A stretch of 5,271 bases of DNA, from NCBI GenBank assembly GCA_007131045.1, contig SLRI01000648.1, positions 1 through 5,271 of the forward strand, read 5' to 3'. The notes under the pieces are model-generated. The model was given only the letters and a program-made list of their open reading frames with translations. It ran no database searches and was not told where the DNA came from. Position 1 is the first letter of the stretch, and each line of letters opens with the position of its first letter. This stretch comes from Rhodospirillales bacterium (GTDB lineage Bacteria > Pseudomonadota > Alphaproteobacteria > Geminicoccales > Geminicoccaceae). Both the position numbers and the translations under genes were made by a program. Shown here piece by piece: positions 1 to 5,271 of this stretch.

Positions 1-36
1 GCGCAGGGCGGGGCCAAGCCCAGGCGATCGCTCTGA
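1..36 (+). CDS. 3' end of an upstream gene (partial, unidentified)
   Basis: Reading from base 1 gives eleven sense codons (AQGGAKPRRSL) and then TGA at 34-36. The last base of that stop is the first base of the next ATG, forming TGATG, a common junction of translationally coupled genes. Two later joints in this window have the same tight style, which supports a real gene end here. The tail is basic and too short to identify a family. A molybdenum hydroxylase subunit or accessory gene would suit the CoxD/CoxE-type neighbours, but that is a guess from context only. Confidence 0.4.
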   Translation, partial: AQGGAKPRRSL

Positions 37-914
37 TGACCATTCGGCGCAGCATCCAGGGGATCGACGGCCCGGAGCCTTTGGCCCGGGGCCTGCGCGA
101 TGCCCAGTACATCGCCGACGAAGGCCTCGCCACGGCGGCCTATCTGGCGCTGGCCCTGGGCAAGCCGCTCCTGCTCGAAGGCGCCCCCGGCGTCGGCAAG
201 ACCGAGGCCGCCAAGGCGATCGCCTCGGTGCTCGGCCGCGAGCTCGTCCGCCTGCAGTGCTACGAGGGCATCGACGCCGCGGCCGCCATGTACGAGTGGA
301 ACTTCCCCCGCCAGATGCTGGCCATCCGCCAGGCCGGCGACGCTTACGTCAACCTCTACGCCGACGAGTACCTGATCGCCCGGCCGATCCTCCTCGCCCT
401 GCAGGCCCCCCGCGACCGCGTCCTGCTATTGGACGAGATCGACCGCGCCGACCACGAGTTCGAGGCGTTCCTCCTCGAGTTCCTCTCCGACTTCACCCTT
501 TCGATCCCCGAGCGCGGCACCATCCGCGCCGCCGAGCCACCGGTCGTCATCCTCACCTCCAACCGCACCCGCGAGCTGCACGAGGCGCTCCGTCGCCGCT
601 GCGTCTACCACTGGATCGACTACCCCGCCCCCGCCCTCGAGGCCGAGATCGTGATGATGCGCGCCTCCACCGTCGCCCGCGACACCGCCGCCCGGGTGGT
701 CCGCGCCGTGGGCGCCCTCAGGGCCGAACCGCTGGCCAAGCCACCGGGCGTCGCCGAGACCGTGGAGTGGGCCGAGGCCGCCACCCTGCTGCACGACCAC
801 GGCACGCCTTGGCCCCGCGCCTTCGCCCGCGCCATCGGCGTCGCACTCAAGGACCAGGACGACCTCGCCTATATCGCACCTCGCCTCGACGCCATCCTGG
901 GCGAGGCCGCATGA
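36..914 (+). CDS. MoxR-family AAA+ ATPase, CoxD-like
   Basis: A 292-residue cytoplasmic AAA+ ATPase. Walker A is GAPGVGKT at residues 49-56, preceded by the typical KPLLLEG strand. Walker B is VLLLDEID at 129-136 (D133, E134). Sensor 1 is the LTSN stretch at 173-176, followed by the arginine cluster RRR at 186-188 that usually supplies the arginine finger. A C-terminal helical part carries PPGVAETVEWA, typical of the CoxD branch. Length is normal and no signal peptide or membrane segment is seen. MoxR ATPases act as chaperones that remodel or insert cofactors into client proteins, normally with a VWA partner; CoxD of the CO dehydrogenase system helps build the molybdenum site. The next gene is exactly such a partner and overlaps by four bases, so the two very likely form a complex. 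The ATG at 36 is chosen because it overlaps the upstream stop and leaves the usual short N-terminus before Walker A. The true client protein is unknown. Confidence 0.9.
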   Translation: MTIRRSIQGIDGPEPLARGLRDAQYIADEGLATAAYLALALGKPLLLEGAPGVGKTEAAKAIASVLGRELVRLQCYEGIDAAAAMYEWNFPRQMLAIRQAGDAYVNLYADEYLIARPILLALQAPRDRVLLLDEIDRADHEFEAFLLEFLSDFTLSIPERGTIRAAEPPVVILTSNRTRELHEALRRRCVYHWIDYPAPALEAEIVMMRASTVARDTAARVVRAVGALRAEPLAKPPGVAETVEWAEAATLLHDHGTPWPRAFARAIGVALKDQDDLAYIAPRLDAILGEAA

Positions 915-2014
915 CACCCCGCGCCCTCGACCCCTTCCTGGCCTTCCCCACAGCACTCAGAGCCGCCGGCTTTGCCGCCTCGCCGGAAGAGACCGAAATC
1001 TTCCTCGCCGCCGTGGGCCTGCTCGGCCCGCGTCACCTCCAGGACATCCGCCGCGCCGCCCACGCCGTCTTCGGCCCCGGCCCCGAACGCCGCCCTGCCT
1101 TCGATGCCGTCTTCGATGCCGTCTTCCTCGGCCGCAGCATCGCCGCCCCGGCCCCCGGCGCCCCCGAAGAACTACCCCGCAGCTACGATGCCGCCGGCTT
1201 CGACGAGATGCCCGAGGCCGGCGAGGAGGAGCCCTCGGGTGCGGATGCCACCACCGCCGAGCGCCTCTTCGCCCGCGCGCTCACAGCAGACGCCGAGGAC
1301 ACGCTCCTCCGCCGCTTCCAGCGCGACATCCCCCGCGTCCTTCCCCGCCGCCGCTCGCGCCGGTCAAGACCGGGCAAGGGCAGGCTGAGCGACGCCGCCC
1401 GAGCCTTTCGCCAGATGCTCCGCCGTGACGGCGAGATCACCGAGCTTCCCACCAAGAAACGCCGGTCGCGCGAGCGCCGGGTCCTGCTGCTGATCGACGT
1501 CTCCGGCAGCATGAAGGCCGGCACCGACGGCGCCCTTCGCCTCGCCCACGCCCTGGTCCAAGGCGGCGAGCGGGTCGAATGCTTCACCCTCGGCACCCGC
1601 CTCACCCGTGTCACCAGGGCGCTTCGCCACAAGAGCCGCGCGCAGGCCCTGACCCTGGCCTCCGGCCTGGTCGCCGACTGGGACGGCGGCACGCGCCTCG
1701 GCGAAGCCTTGGCCGTCTTCCTCTCGGTCCCCCGCTTCGCCGCGCATGCAAGAGGCGCGCTCGTGATCATGGTCTCCGACGGCTTGGAACGCGGCGGCCC
1801 CGAAGCCCTCGTCGCCTCCATGACCAGGCTCCACAGCCTCGCCTGGTCCGTCCTCTGGCTCTCGCCGCTCGCAGCCGACCCCGCCTACCGTCCCGAAACC
1901 GGTGCGATGCGCGCGATCCTGCCTTTGCTCGACCGCCTCGGCGACGGCTCGACCCCGGCCGCGATCGCCGGCGAAATCAGACGCTTCAGCAAAGGTGCGA
2001 GGGCAAGCCTGTGA
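911..2014 (+). CDS. VWA-domain protein, CoxE-like
   Basis: A 367-residue soluble protein. The N-terminal half (about 1-180) is helical and typical of CoxE: LRAAGF near the start, a phenylalanine-rich FDAVFDAVF at 64-72, an acidic stretch around 98-110, then a very basic arginine-rich segment (about 144-160) and a second one (KKRRSRERR) just before the VWA domain. The VWA domain begins about residue 190 and has a full MIDAS: DVSGS at 196-200, T261 in GGTRLG and D290 in VSDG, so it should bind Mg2+ or a similar ion. Proteins of this type pair with MoxR ATPases; in the CO dehydrogenase system CoxE is linked to copper loading of the Mo/Cu site. The ATG at 911 overlaps the ATPase stop (ATGA), with a weak GAGG at 903-906. 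The same frame is open far upstream, but that part lies over the ATPase gene and gives arginine/proline-rich low-complexity protein, so it is not used. A role in maturing a metalloenzyme is inferred from family and neighbour. Confidence 0.88.
   Translation: MTPRALDPFLAFPTALRAAGFAASPEETEIFLAAVGLLGPRHLQDIRRAAHAVFGPGPERRPAFDAVFDAVFLGRSIAAPAPGAPEELPRSYDAAGFDEMPEAGEEEPSGADATTAERLFARALTADAEDTLLRRFQRDIPRVLPRRRSRRSRPGKGRLSDAARAFRQMLRRDGEITELPTKKRRSRERRVLLLIDVSGSMKAGTDGALRLAHALVQGGERVECFTLGTRLTRVTRALRHKSRAQALTLASGLVADWDGGTRLGEALAVFLSVPRFAAHARGALVIMVSDGLERGGPEALVASMTRLHSLAWSVLWLSPLAADPAYRPETGAMRAILPLLDRLGDGSTPAAIAGEIRRFSKGARASL
1099..1126 (+). repeat. 12-bp tandem repeat inside the VWA gene
   Basis: The unit CTTCGATGCCGT occurs twice back to back (1099-1110 and 1111-1122) and is followed by CTTC, about 2.3 copies. 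Because the unit is a multiple of three it encodes the in-frame repeat FDAV-FDAV-F at residues 64-72. CoxE-type proteins usually have a similar phenylalanine-rich helix here, so this may be codon coincidence rather than a fresh duplication. Confidence 0.7.
1999..2003 (+). promoter_or_regulatory. Ribosome binding site supporting a GTG start at 2011
   Basis: GAGGG lies seven bases before the GTG at 2011. Together with the GTGA overlap with the VWA stop, it supports GTG as the start of the hydrolase gene. The first in-frame ATG in the hydrolase, at 2077, lies after the metal-binding HxH motif and would remove it. Confidence 0.65.
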
Positions 2015-2895
2015 AGCTCGTCGACGCCCATTTCCACGTCTGGCGAAAGGCCGATCTCCCCTGGCTCGAAGGCCCGATGCAGCCCCGCATCTTCGGCGCT
2101 TATGAGCCCATCCGCCGCGACTACTCGATCGAGGAGTACCTGGCGGACATCGAGGGCACCGGCGTCGCAAAGGCCGTCTACGTCCAGGCCAACTGGCCCC
2201 CGGACCAGGCCCTGGCCGAAGCCGCCTGGATCGAGAGCCTGACCAAGGAGCACGGCTGGCCGCACGGCTACGTGGGCTACGCCGACATGACCACCGAGGA
2301 CGTCCGCCCCGCCCTCGACCGCCTCGCCCGCTTCCCGCATCTCCGCGGCATCCGCCAGCAGCTGCACTGGCACGACAACCCGCTCTACCGCTTCGCCGCC
2401 ACCCCCGACCTCTCCCGCGATCCCGTGGTCCAGAAGAACGTCGCCCGCCTCGCCGACTACCGCCTGACCTTCGACCTTCAGGTCTTCGCCCCGCAGATGC
2501 CGGGTGCGGCCGACCTCGCCGACGCCTGCCCGGACGTCACCCTCGTCCTGCAACATGCCGGCATGTTGGAAGACACCACCGAGGCCGGCCGTGCCGAGTG
2601 GCGCCAAGGCATGGCCGCGCTCGCCCGCCGCCCCAACGTCATGGCCAAGCTCTCGGGCTTGGGCACCTTCATCCACCGCGTCGACACCGTCCACATTGCC
2701 TGGCTCACCACCGAGACGGTGGCCCTGTTCGGCGCCGACCGCTGTCTCTGGGGCTCGAACTTCCCGATCGAGAAGCTCTGGACCGACTACGCCAGCCTGG
2801 TCTCGGCCCACAGAAAGGCCGCCGGCGGCCTCGCCGAGGCCGAGCGCCAGGCGATTTTTCATGACACCGCATGCCGGGTCTACCGGCTGAGCTGA
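2011..2895 (+). CDS. Amidohydrolase-2 family metal-dependent hydrolase (COG3618-like)
   Basis: A 294-residue TIM-barrel hydrolase. The first strand reads KLVDAHFHVW with the metal-binding HxH at H7 and H9. GIRQQLHWH at 113-121 matches the conserved mid-barrel RGIRQ region of the group, and LQHAGM (H182) is the usual metal or catalytic histidine strand. LWGSNFPIEK near residues 248-254 is the last-strand motif, with N250 where many amidohydrolases have the catalytic aspartate (GSDxP). Relatives hydrolyse lactones (fuconolactonase, rhamnonolactonase, sulfomuconolactone and pyrone-dicarboxylate lactone hydrolases) or decarboxylate aromatic acids, so lactone or ring hydrolysis is the most likely class of reaction; the substrate is unknown. 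The protein has normal length, is cytoplasmic, and shows no signal peptide. It overlaps the VWA stop by four bases and is followed after 16 bases by a second hydrolase, which suggests consecutive steps of one pathway. Confidence 0.87.
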   Translation: MKLVDAHFHVWRKADLPWLEGPMQPRIFGAYEPIRRDYSIEEYLADIEGTGVAKAVYVQANWPPDQALAEAAWIESLTKEHGWPHGYVGYADMTTEDVRPALDRLARFPHLRGIRQQLHWHDNPLYRFAATPDLSRDPVVQKNVARLADYRLTFDLQVFAPQMPGAADLADACPDVTLVLQHAGMLEDTTEAGRAEWRQGMAALARRPNVMAKLSGLGTFIHRVDTVHIAWLTTETVALFGADRCLWGSNFPIEKLWTDYASLVSAHRKAAGGLAEAERQAIFHDTACRVYRLS

Positions 2896-2903
2896 GAGGG
2901 GAG
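2896..2903 (+). promoter_or_regulatory. Shine-Dalgarno for the metallo-beta-lactamase-fold gene
   Basis: GAGGGGAG begins right after the preceding TGA and ends eight bases before the ATG at 2912. It is a strong, well-spaced site and fixes that start. The whole gap is only 16 bases, leaving no room for a separate promoter or terminator. Confidence 0.75.
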
Positions 2904-2911
2904 CCCGAACC

Positions 2912-3763
2912 ATGGCACTCGAGATCAAGATCCTCGACTTCGGCGACATCGAGCTGGAATCGAGCTTTCTGGTGCTCGGCCGCGACTGCGGCCGGGTCCG
3001 CCGCGTTCCGGTCTACGGCTTTCTCATCCTCGGCGGCCAGTACCCGATCCTGGTCGACACCGGCTACCGCGACAACGCGATCATGGAAACACTCGGCATG
3101 CGCGGCCTGCAGTTCCACGAGAACATGGTCGAACGCCAGCTCGCCAATCACGGGGTCCGCCCCGGCGACGTCCGCTACATCTGCCACACCCACCTGCACA
3201 TCGACCACGCCGGCAAGGACGACCACTTCCCGATGAACTCGACAGTCGTCATCAACCGGCGCGAGCTCGAATACTCGGTCTCCGGGCTGATGCACCCGCA
3301 ATACCCCAAGCCCGACATCATGCACCTGGTCGAACGCCTGCACAGCCCGGGCGCTCTCAGGCTCGAGGACCTCGAGATGTCCGGCCCGATCGAGCTGATC
3401 CCCGGCGTCTACCTCGAGGCCGCCGAAGGCCACACCGAAGGCTCGATGAACGTCCACGTCGAAACGAACGACGGCCGGGCCACCATCTGCGGCGACGTCA
3501 TCTACGACTTCAACGACCAGATCATCGAGCCCGTGCGCACCTTCGGCCCCGAGGAATACCAGGTCACCGGCAACCACTCGGGCTCCAAGCGCCGCGAGAA
3601 GGCCGCCATGCGCAAGCTCATGTATTCTGGCGCCAAATACATCCTCCCCGTCCACGACAAGCCGGCCAAGATCGAAGCCGGCCGAGTCATCGGCCGCCTC
3701 GACATGGCGATCCCGGGGCCGGTCAGCCAGTCGACCGCCCGCCGCGACTGGTTTCCGGCCTGA
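2912..3763 (+). CDS. Metallo-beta-lactamase-fold hydrolase, N-acyl homoserine lactonase-like
   Basis: A 283-residue hydrolase with a complete dinuclear metal site: HTHLHIDHAG at 92-101 gives H94, H96, D98 and H99. H174 is in EGHTEGS, D195 in CGDVIYD and H248 in PVHDKPA. This is the ligand set of AiiA-type acyl-homoserine lactonases, and the early GYRDNAIMETLG region, the TEGSMNVHVET strand and the SKRREKAAM helix also fit that branch. The length is somewhat above the roughly 250-280 residues common there. No signal peptide is seen, so it should be cytoplasmic. The known reaction of relatives is lactone-ring opening. Next to two other lactonase-like domains in one operon, a catabolic lactone or cyclic ester is at least as likely a substrate as a quorum-sensing signal, and there is no luxI/luxR gene here. 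It has its own strong ribosome binding site and is followed by 12 bases before the next gene. Confidence 0.88.
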   Translation: MALEIKILDFGDIELESSFLVLGRDCGRVRRVPVYGFLILGGQYPILVDTGYRDNAIMETLGMRGLQFHENMVERQLANHGVRPGDVRYICHTHLHIDHAGKDDHFPMNSTVVINRRELEYSVSGLMHPQYPKPDIMHLVERLHSPGALRLEDLEMSGPIELIPGVYLEAAEGHTEGSMNVHVETNDGRATICGDVIYDFNDQIIEPVRTFGPEEYQVTGNHSGSKRREKAAMRKLMYSGAKYILPVHDKPAKIEAGRVIGRLDMAIPGPVSQSTARRDWFPA

Positions 3764-3767
3764 GGGG
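3762..3767 (+). promoter_or_regulatory. Shine-Dalgarno for the GTG start at 3776
   Basis: GAGGGG overlaps the stop of the previous gene and lies eight bases before GTG 3776. The previous TGA (3761-3763) is in the same frame as the downstream gene, so no start further upstream is possible. The first in-frame ATG comes after the metal ligand E31, so GTG is the start. Confidence 0.75.
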
Positions 3768-3775
3768 CGAAAAAG

Positions 3776-5271
3776 GTGGCACACGAAGCGCTCGATCCCG
3801 CCTTCCGCAGCCTGATCGACGAGCACGCCCCGGTCCGCCAGGCCGGCTCCGGCTTCATCTTCACCGAAGGGCCGATCTGGCACCCCACCGACCACTACCT
3901 CCTCTTCTCCGACATGCCGGGCGACGTCCGCCGCAGGCTCGACCGTTCCGGCGTCCGCGAGGTCCTCCGCCCGTCCCACAAAGGCAACGGCATGACCTAC
4001 GACGCAGGGCTGAACCTGCTCGTCTGCGAGCACGCGACCTCGAGCGTCACCCGCTTCGGCCCGGACGGCCGGCGCGACGTCCTCTGCAGCCACTACGAAG
4101 GCCGCGAGCTCAACAGCCCCAACGACATCTGCGTCAAGAGCGACGGCTCGATCTGGTTCACCGACCCCTGGTACGGCCGGATGCCGGGCTTCGGCGTCGA
4201 GCGCCCCCGCCAACTCGGCTGGCAAGGCGTCTTCCGCATGGCCCCGAACCACCGCCCCGGCAACGAGCCCGAACTGGTGGTCGACCGCTACCTCTTCACC
4301 ATGCCCAACGGCCTCTGCTTTTCCCCCGACGAACGCCTGCTCTACGTCAACGACACGGAACAAGCCAACATCCGTGTCTTCGAGGTCGAAAGCGGCGGCA
4401 GGCTGAAGAACGGCCGGATCTTCGCCGCCGGCATCCGCGACAGCCTGAAGCCCGGCGTCCCCGACGGCATGAAATGCGACGCCTCGGGCAATGTCTGGGT
4501 CACAGCCCCGGGCGGCCTCTGGGTCTATGCGCCCGAAGGCAAGCTCATCGGCAAGGTCGCCATCCCCGAGCTCGCCGCCAACCTCCACTGGGGCGGCGAC
4601 GGCTGGCGCACCCTCTACGTCTGCGCCTGCACCAGCGTCTACGCCATCCCGGTGAAGATCGGCCCACGCAACGAGCCCTTCATGCGCGCCACCGCCACCG
4701 GAAGCGCCCGGCAGCCGTCAGCCACCCCCGCAGCAGGCGAACCCCTGCGCCTCGACGCCCGCCGCTGCGCCCTGATCATCCAGGACATGCAGAACGACGT
4801 CGTCGTGGAAGGCGGCGCCTTCGCCGCCTCCGGCAGCCCCCAACACTGCCGCGAGCAAAACGCCATTGCCAACATCGCGAGACTCACCGCCCGCTGCCGC
4901 GAGCTCGCCATCCCCGTCATCCACGTCCACTACCTGGTCAACCCGGGCGCCCCCGGCATGACCCTCAACGCCCCCCTCTTCGAAGGCGTCGTCGACGCCA
5001 ACGCCCTGGTCCGCGGCACCTGGGGAGCCGCACCCGTCGACAACCTCGAACCCCACGCCGGCGACCACGTGGTCGAGAAAATGCGCATGAGCGCCTTCGA
5101 AGGCACCAACCTGGAAACCATCCTCAAAGCCGAAGCCCGCGACATCCTCATCGAAACCGGCGCCTGGACCAACATGTCCATCGAACACACCGCCCGAACC
5201 GGCGCCGACAAAGGCTACATCATGGTCATCCCCGAAGACAGCTGCTCGACCATGAACGCCGACTGGCACCA
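3776..5271 (+). CDS. SMP-30/gluconolactonase-isochorismatase-like fusion hydrolase (3' end off window)
   Basis: One open frame of at least 498 codons with no stop, running off the window. Residues 1 to about 302 form an SMP-30/gluconolactonase/LRE beta-propeller with the four expected metal ligands: E31 in TEGPIW, N116 in NSPNDI, N178 in MPNGL and D230 in VPDGM. Such propellers hydrolyse sugar lactones and other esters. After a linker of about 20 residues rich in Ala, Thr, Pro and Ser, an isochorismatase-like domain starts near 323: D337 in IIQDMQND and K435 in VVEKMRMSAF match two of the three catalytic residues. The third, normally Cys in TNVC, is Ser here (S468 in TNMSIEHTAR). About 176 residues of this domain are visible, most of its usual length; the last strands are missing. 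Amidase relatives cleave maleamate, biuret, ureidoacrylate or nicotinamide; true isochorismatases lack the Cys. The fusion suggests the propeller product is passed to the second domain, or that the second is a scaffold. Each domain alone is identified with confidence; the joint function is inferred. Confidence 0.85.
   Translation, partial: MAHEALDPAFRSLIDEHAPVRQAGSGFIFTEGPIWHPTDHYLLFSDMPGDVRRRLDRSGVREVLRPSHKGNGMTYDAGLNLLVCEHATSSVTRFGPDGRRDVLCSHYEGRELNSPNDICVKSDGSIWFTDPWYGRMPGFGVERPRQLGWQGVFRMAPNHRPGNEPELVVDRYLFTMPNGLCFSPDERLLYVNDTEQANIRVFEVESGGRLKNGRIFAAGIRDSLKPGVPDGMKCDASGNVWVTAPGGLWVYAPEGKLIGKVAIPELAANLHWGGDGWRTLYVCACTSVYAIPVKIGPRNEPFMRATATGSARQPSATPAAGEPLRLDARRCALIIQDMQNDVVVEGGAFAASGSPQHCREQNAIANIARLTARCRELAIPVIHVHYLVNPGAPGMTLNAPLFEGVVDANALVRGTWGAAPVDNLEPHAGDHVVEKMRMSAFEGTNLETILKAEARDILIETGAWTNMSIEHTARTGADKGYIMVIPEDSCSTMNADWH
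4682..4741 (+). other. Interdomain linker of the fusion protein
   Basis: Residues 303-322 join the propeller to the isochorismatase-like domain. They are rich in Ala, Thr, Ser, Pro and Gly, with no predicted secondary-structure pattern, as expected for a flexible tether. The segment begins with an ATG (4682) that could in principle be an internal start for the second domain alone, but no convincing Shine-Dalgarno precedes it (upstream reads CAACGAGCCCTTC), so a separate product is not favoured. Confidence 0.65.

Noticed and set aside
257..910. An upstream extension of the VWA reading frame
   Set aside because: It overlaps the whole ATPase gene and gives Arg/Pro/His-rich low-complexity protein. 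The family-like sequence begins at ATG 911.
1579..2010. An upstream extension of the amidohydrolase reading frame
   Set aside because: It overlaps the VWA domain and is Arg/Pro-rich. The conserved barrel starts at the GTG at 2011, which has its own Shine-Dalgarno.
2827..2841. Inverted repeat GGCCTCG / CGAGGCC separated by one base
   Set aside because: It is inside the amidohydrolase coding region, has a one-base loop and no T-run, and such pairs arise by chance in GC-rich codons. It is not a terminator.
2705..4588. A 627-codon open frame on the minus strand
   Set aside because: It lies antisense to three well-identified genes. Its product is a low-complexity mix of Asp, Val, Ala, Gly and Glu with no recognisable domain, as expected from the complement of GC-rich coding DNA.
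4718..5269. Minus-strand open frame at the right edge
   Set aside because: It is antisense to the catalytic motifs of the isochorismatase-like domain and consists of Gly/Val/Asp/Ala low-complexity sequence.
4742..5271. Possible foreign origin of the isochorismatase-like part, since its Glu codons are mostly GAA (about 10 of 13 by hand count) against about 3 of 23 in the ATPase gene
   Set aside because: Other genes here vary widely too (about half GAA in the VWA, metallo-beta-lactamase-fold and propeller parts, about 3 of 16 in the amidohydrolase), and counts are small, so it does not support horizontal transfer.

Overview
The window is a dense, one-directional stretch of a high-GC bacterial chromosome (about 70 % GC by eye, not computed). 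Genes on the + strand cover essentially all of it. G/C-ending codons, GTG starts, stop/start overlaps and the protein families all fit a high-GC proteobacterium. An alphaproteobacterium is my best guess, but nothing here proves the phylum.

Layout: (1) bases 1-36 are probably the last codons of an upstream gene, whose TGA shares one base with the next ATG. (2) 36-914 encodes a MoxR/CoxD-type AAA+ ATPase. (3) 911-2014 encodes a CoxE-type von Willebrand factor A (VWA) protein with a complete MIDAS metal site. (4) 2011-2895 encodes a TIM-barrel metal-dependent hydrolase of the amidohydrolase-2 (COG3618-like) group. (5) 2912-3763 encodes a metallo-beta-lactamase-fold lactonase-like hydrolase with every metal ligand present. 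(6) 3776 to the window end is one uninterrupted frame joining an SMP-30/gluconolactonase beta-propeller to an isochorismatase-like (cysteine hydrolase) domain, cut off by the edge. The joints are TGATG, ATGA and GTGA overlaps, then gaps of 16 and 12 bases with good Shine-Dalgarno sequences. I see no promoter, terminator, RNA gene, mobile element or CRISPR array, so this looks like the middle of one operon.

How the genes may work together: CoxD/CoxE-type pairs are known from carbon monoxide dehydrogenase clusters, where they mature the molybdenum active site, and similar pairs occur beside other molybdenum hydroxylases. The next three genes carry four hydrolase domains of types that open lactones or cyclic amides or cleave linear amides. 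The simplest inference is a catabolic operon: a molybdenum hydroxylase outside the window (perhaps upstream) would oxidise a cyclic or N-heterocyclic compound, and these hydrolases would open and break down the product. The substrate cannot be read from this sequence.

The most unusual points are the propeller-isochorismatase fusion and, in its second domain, a serine where amidase members of the family have their catalytic cysteine.
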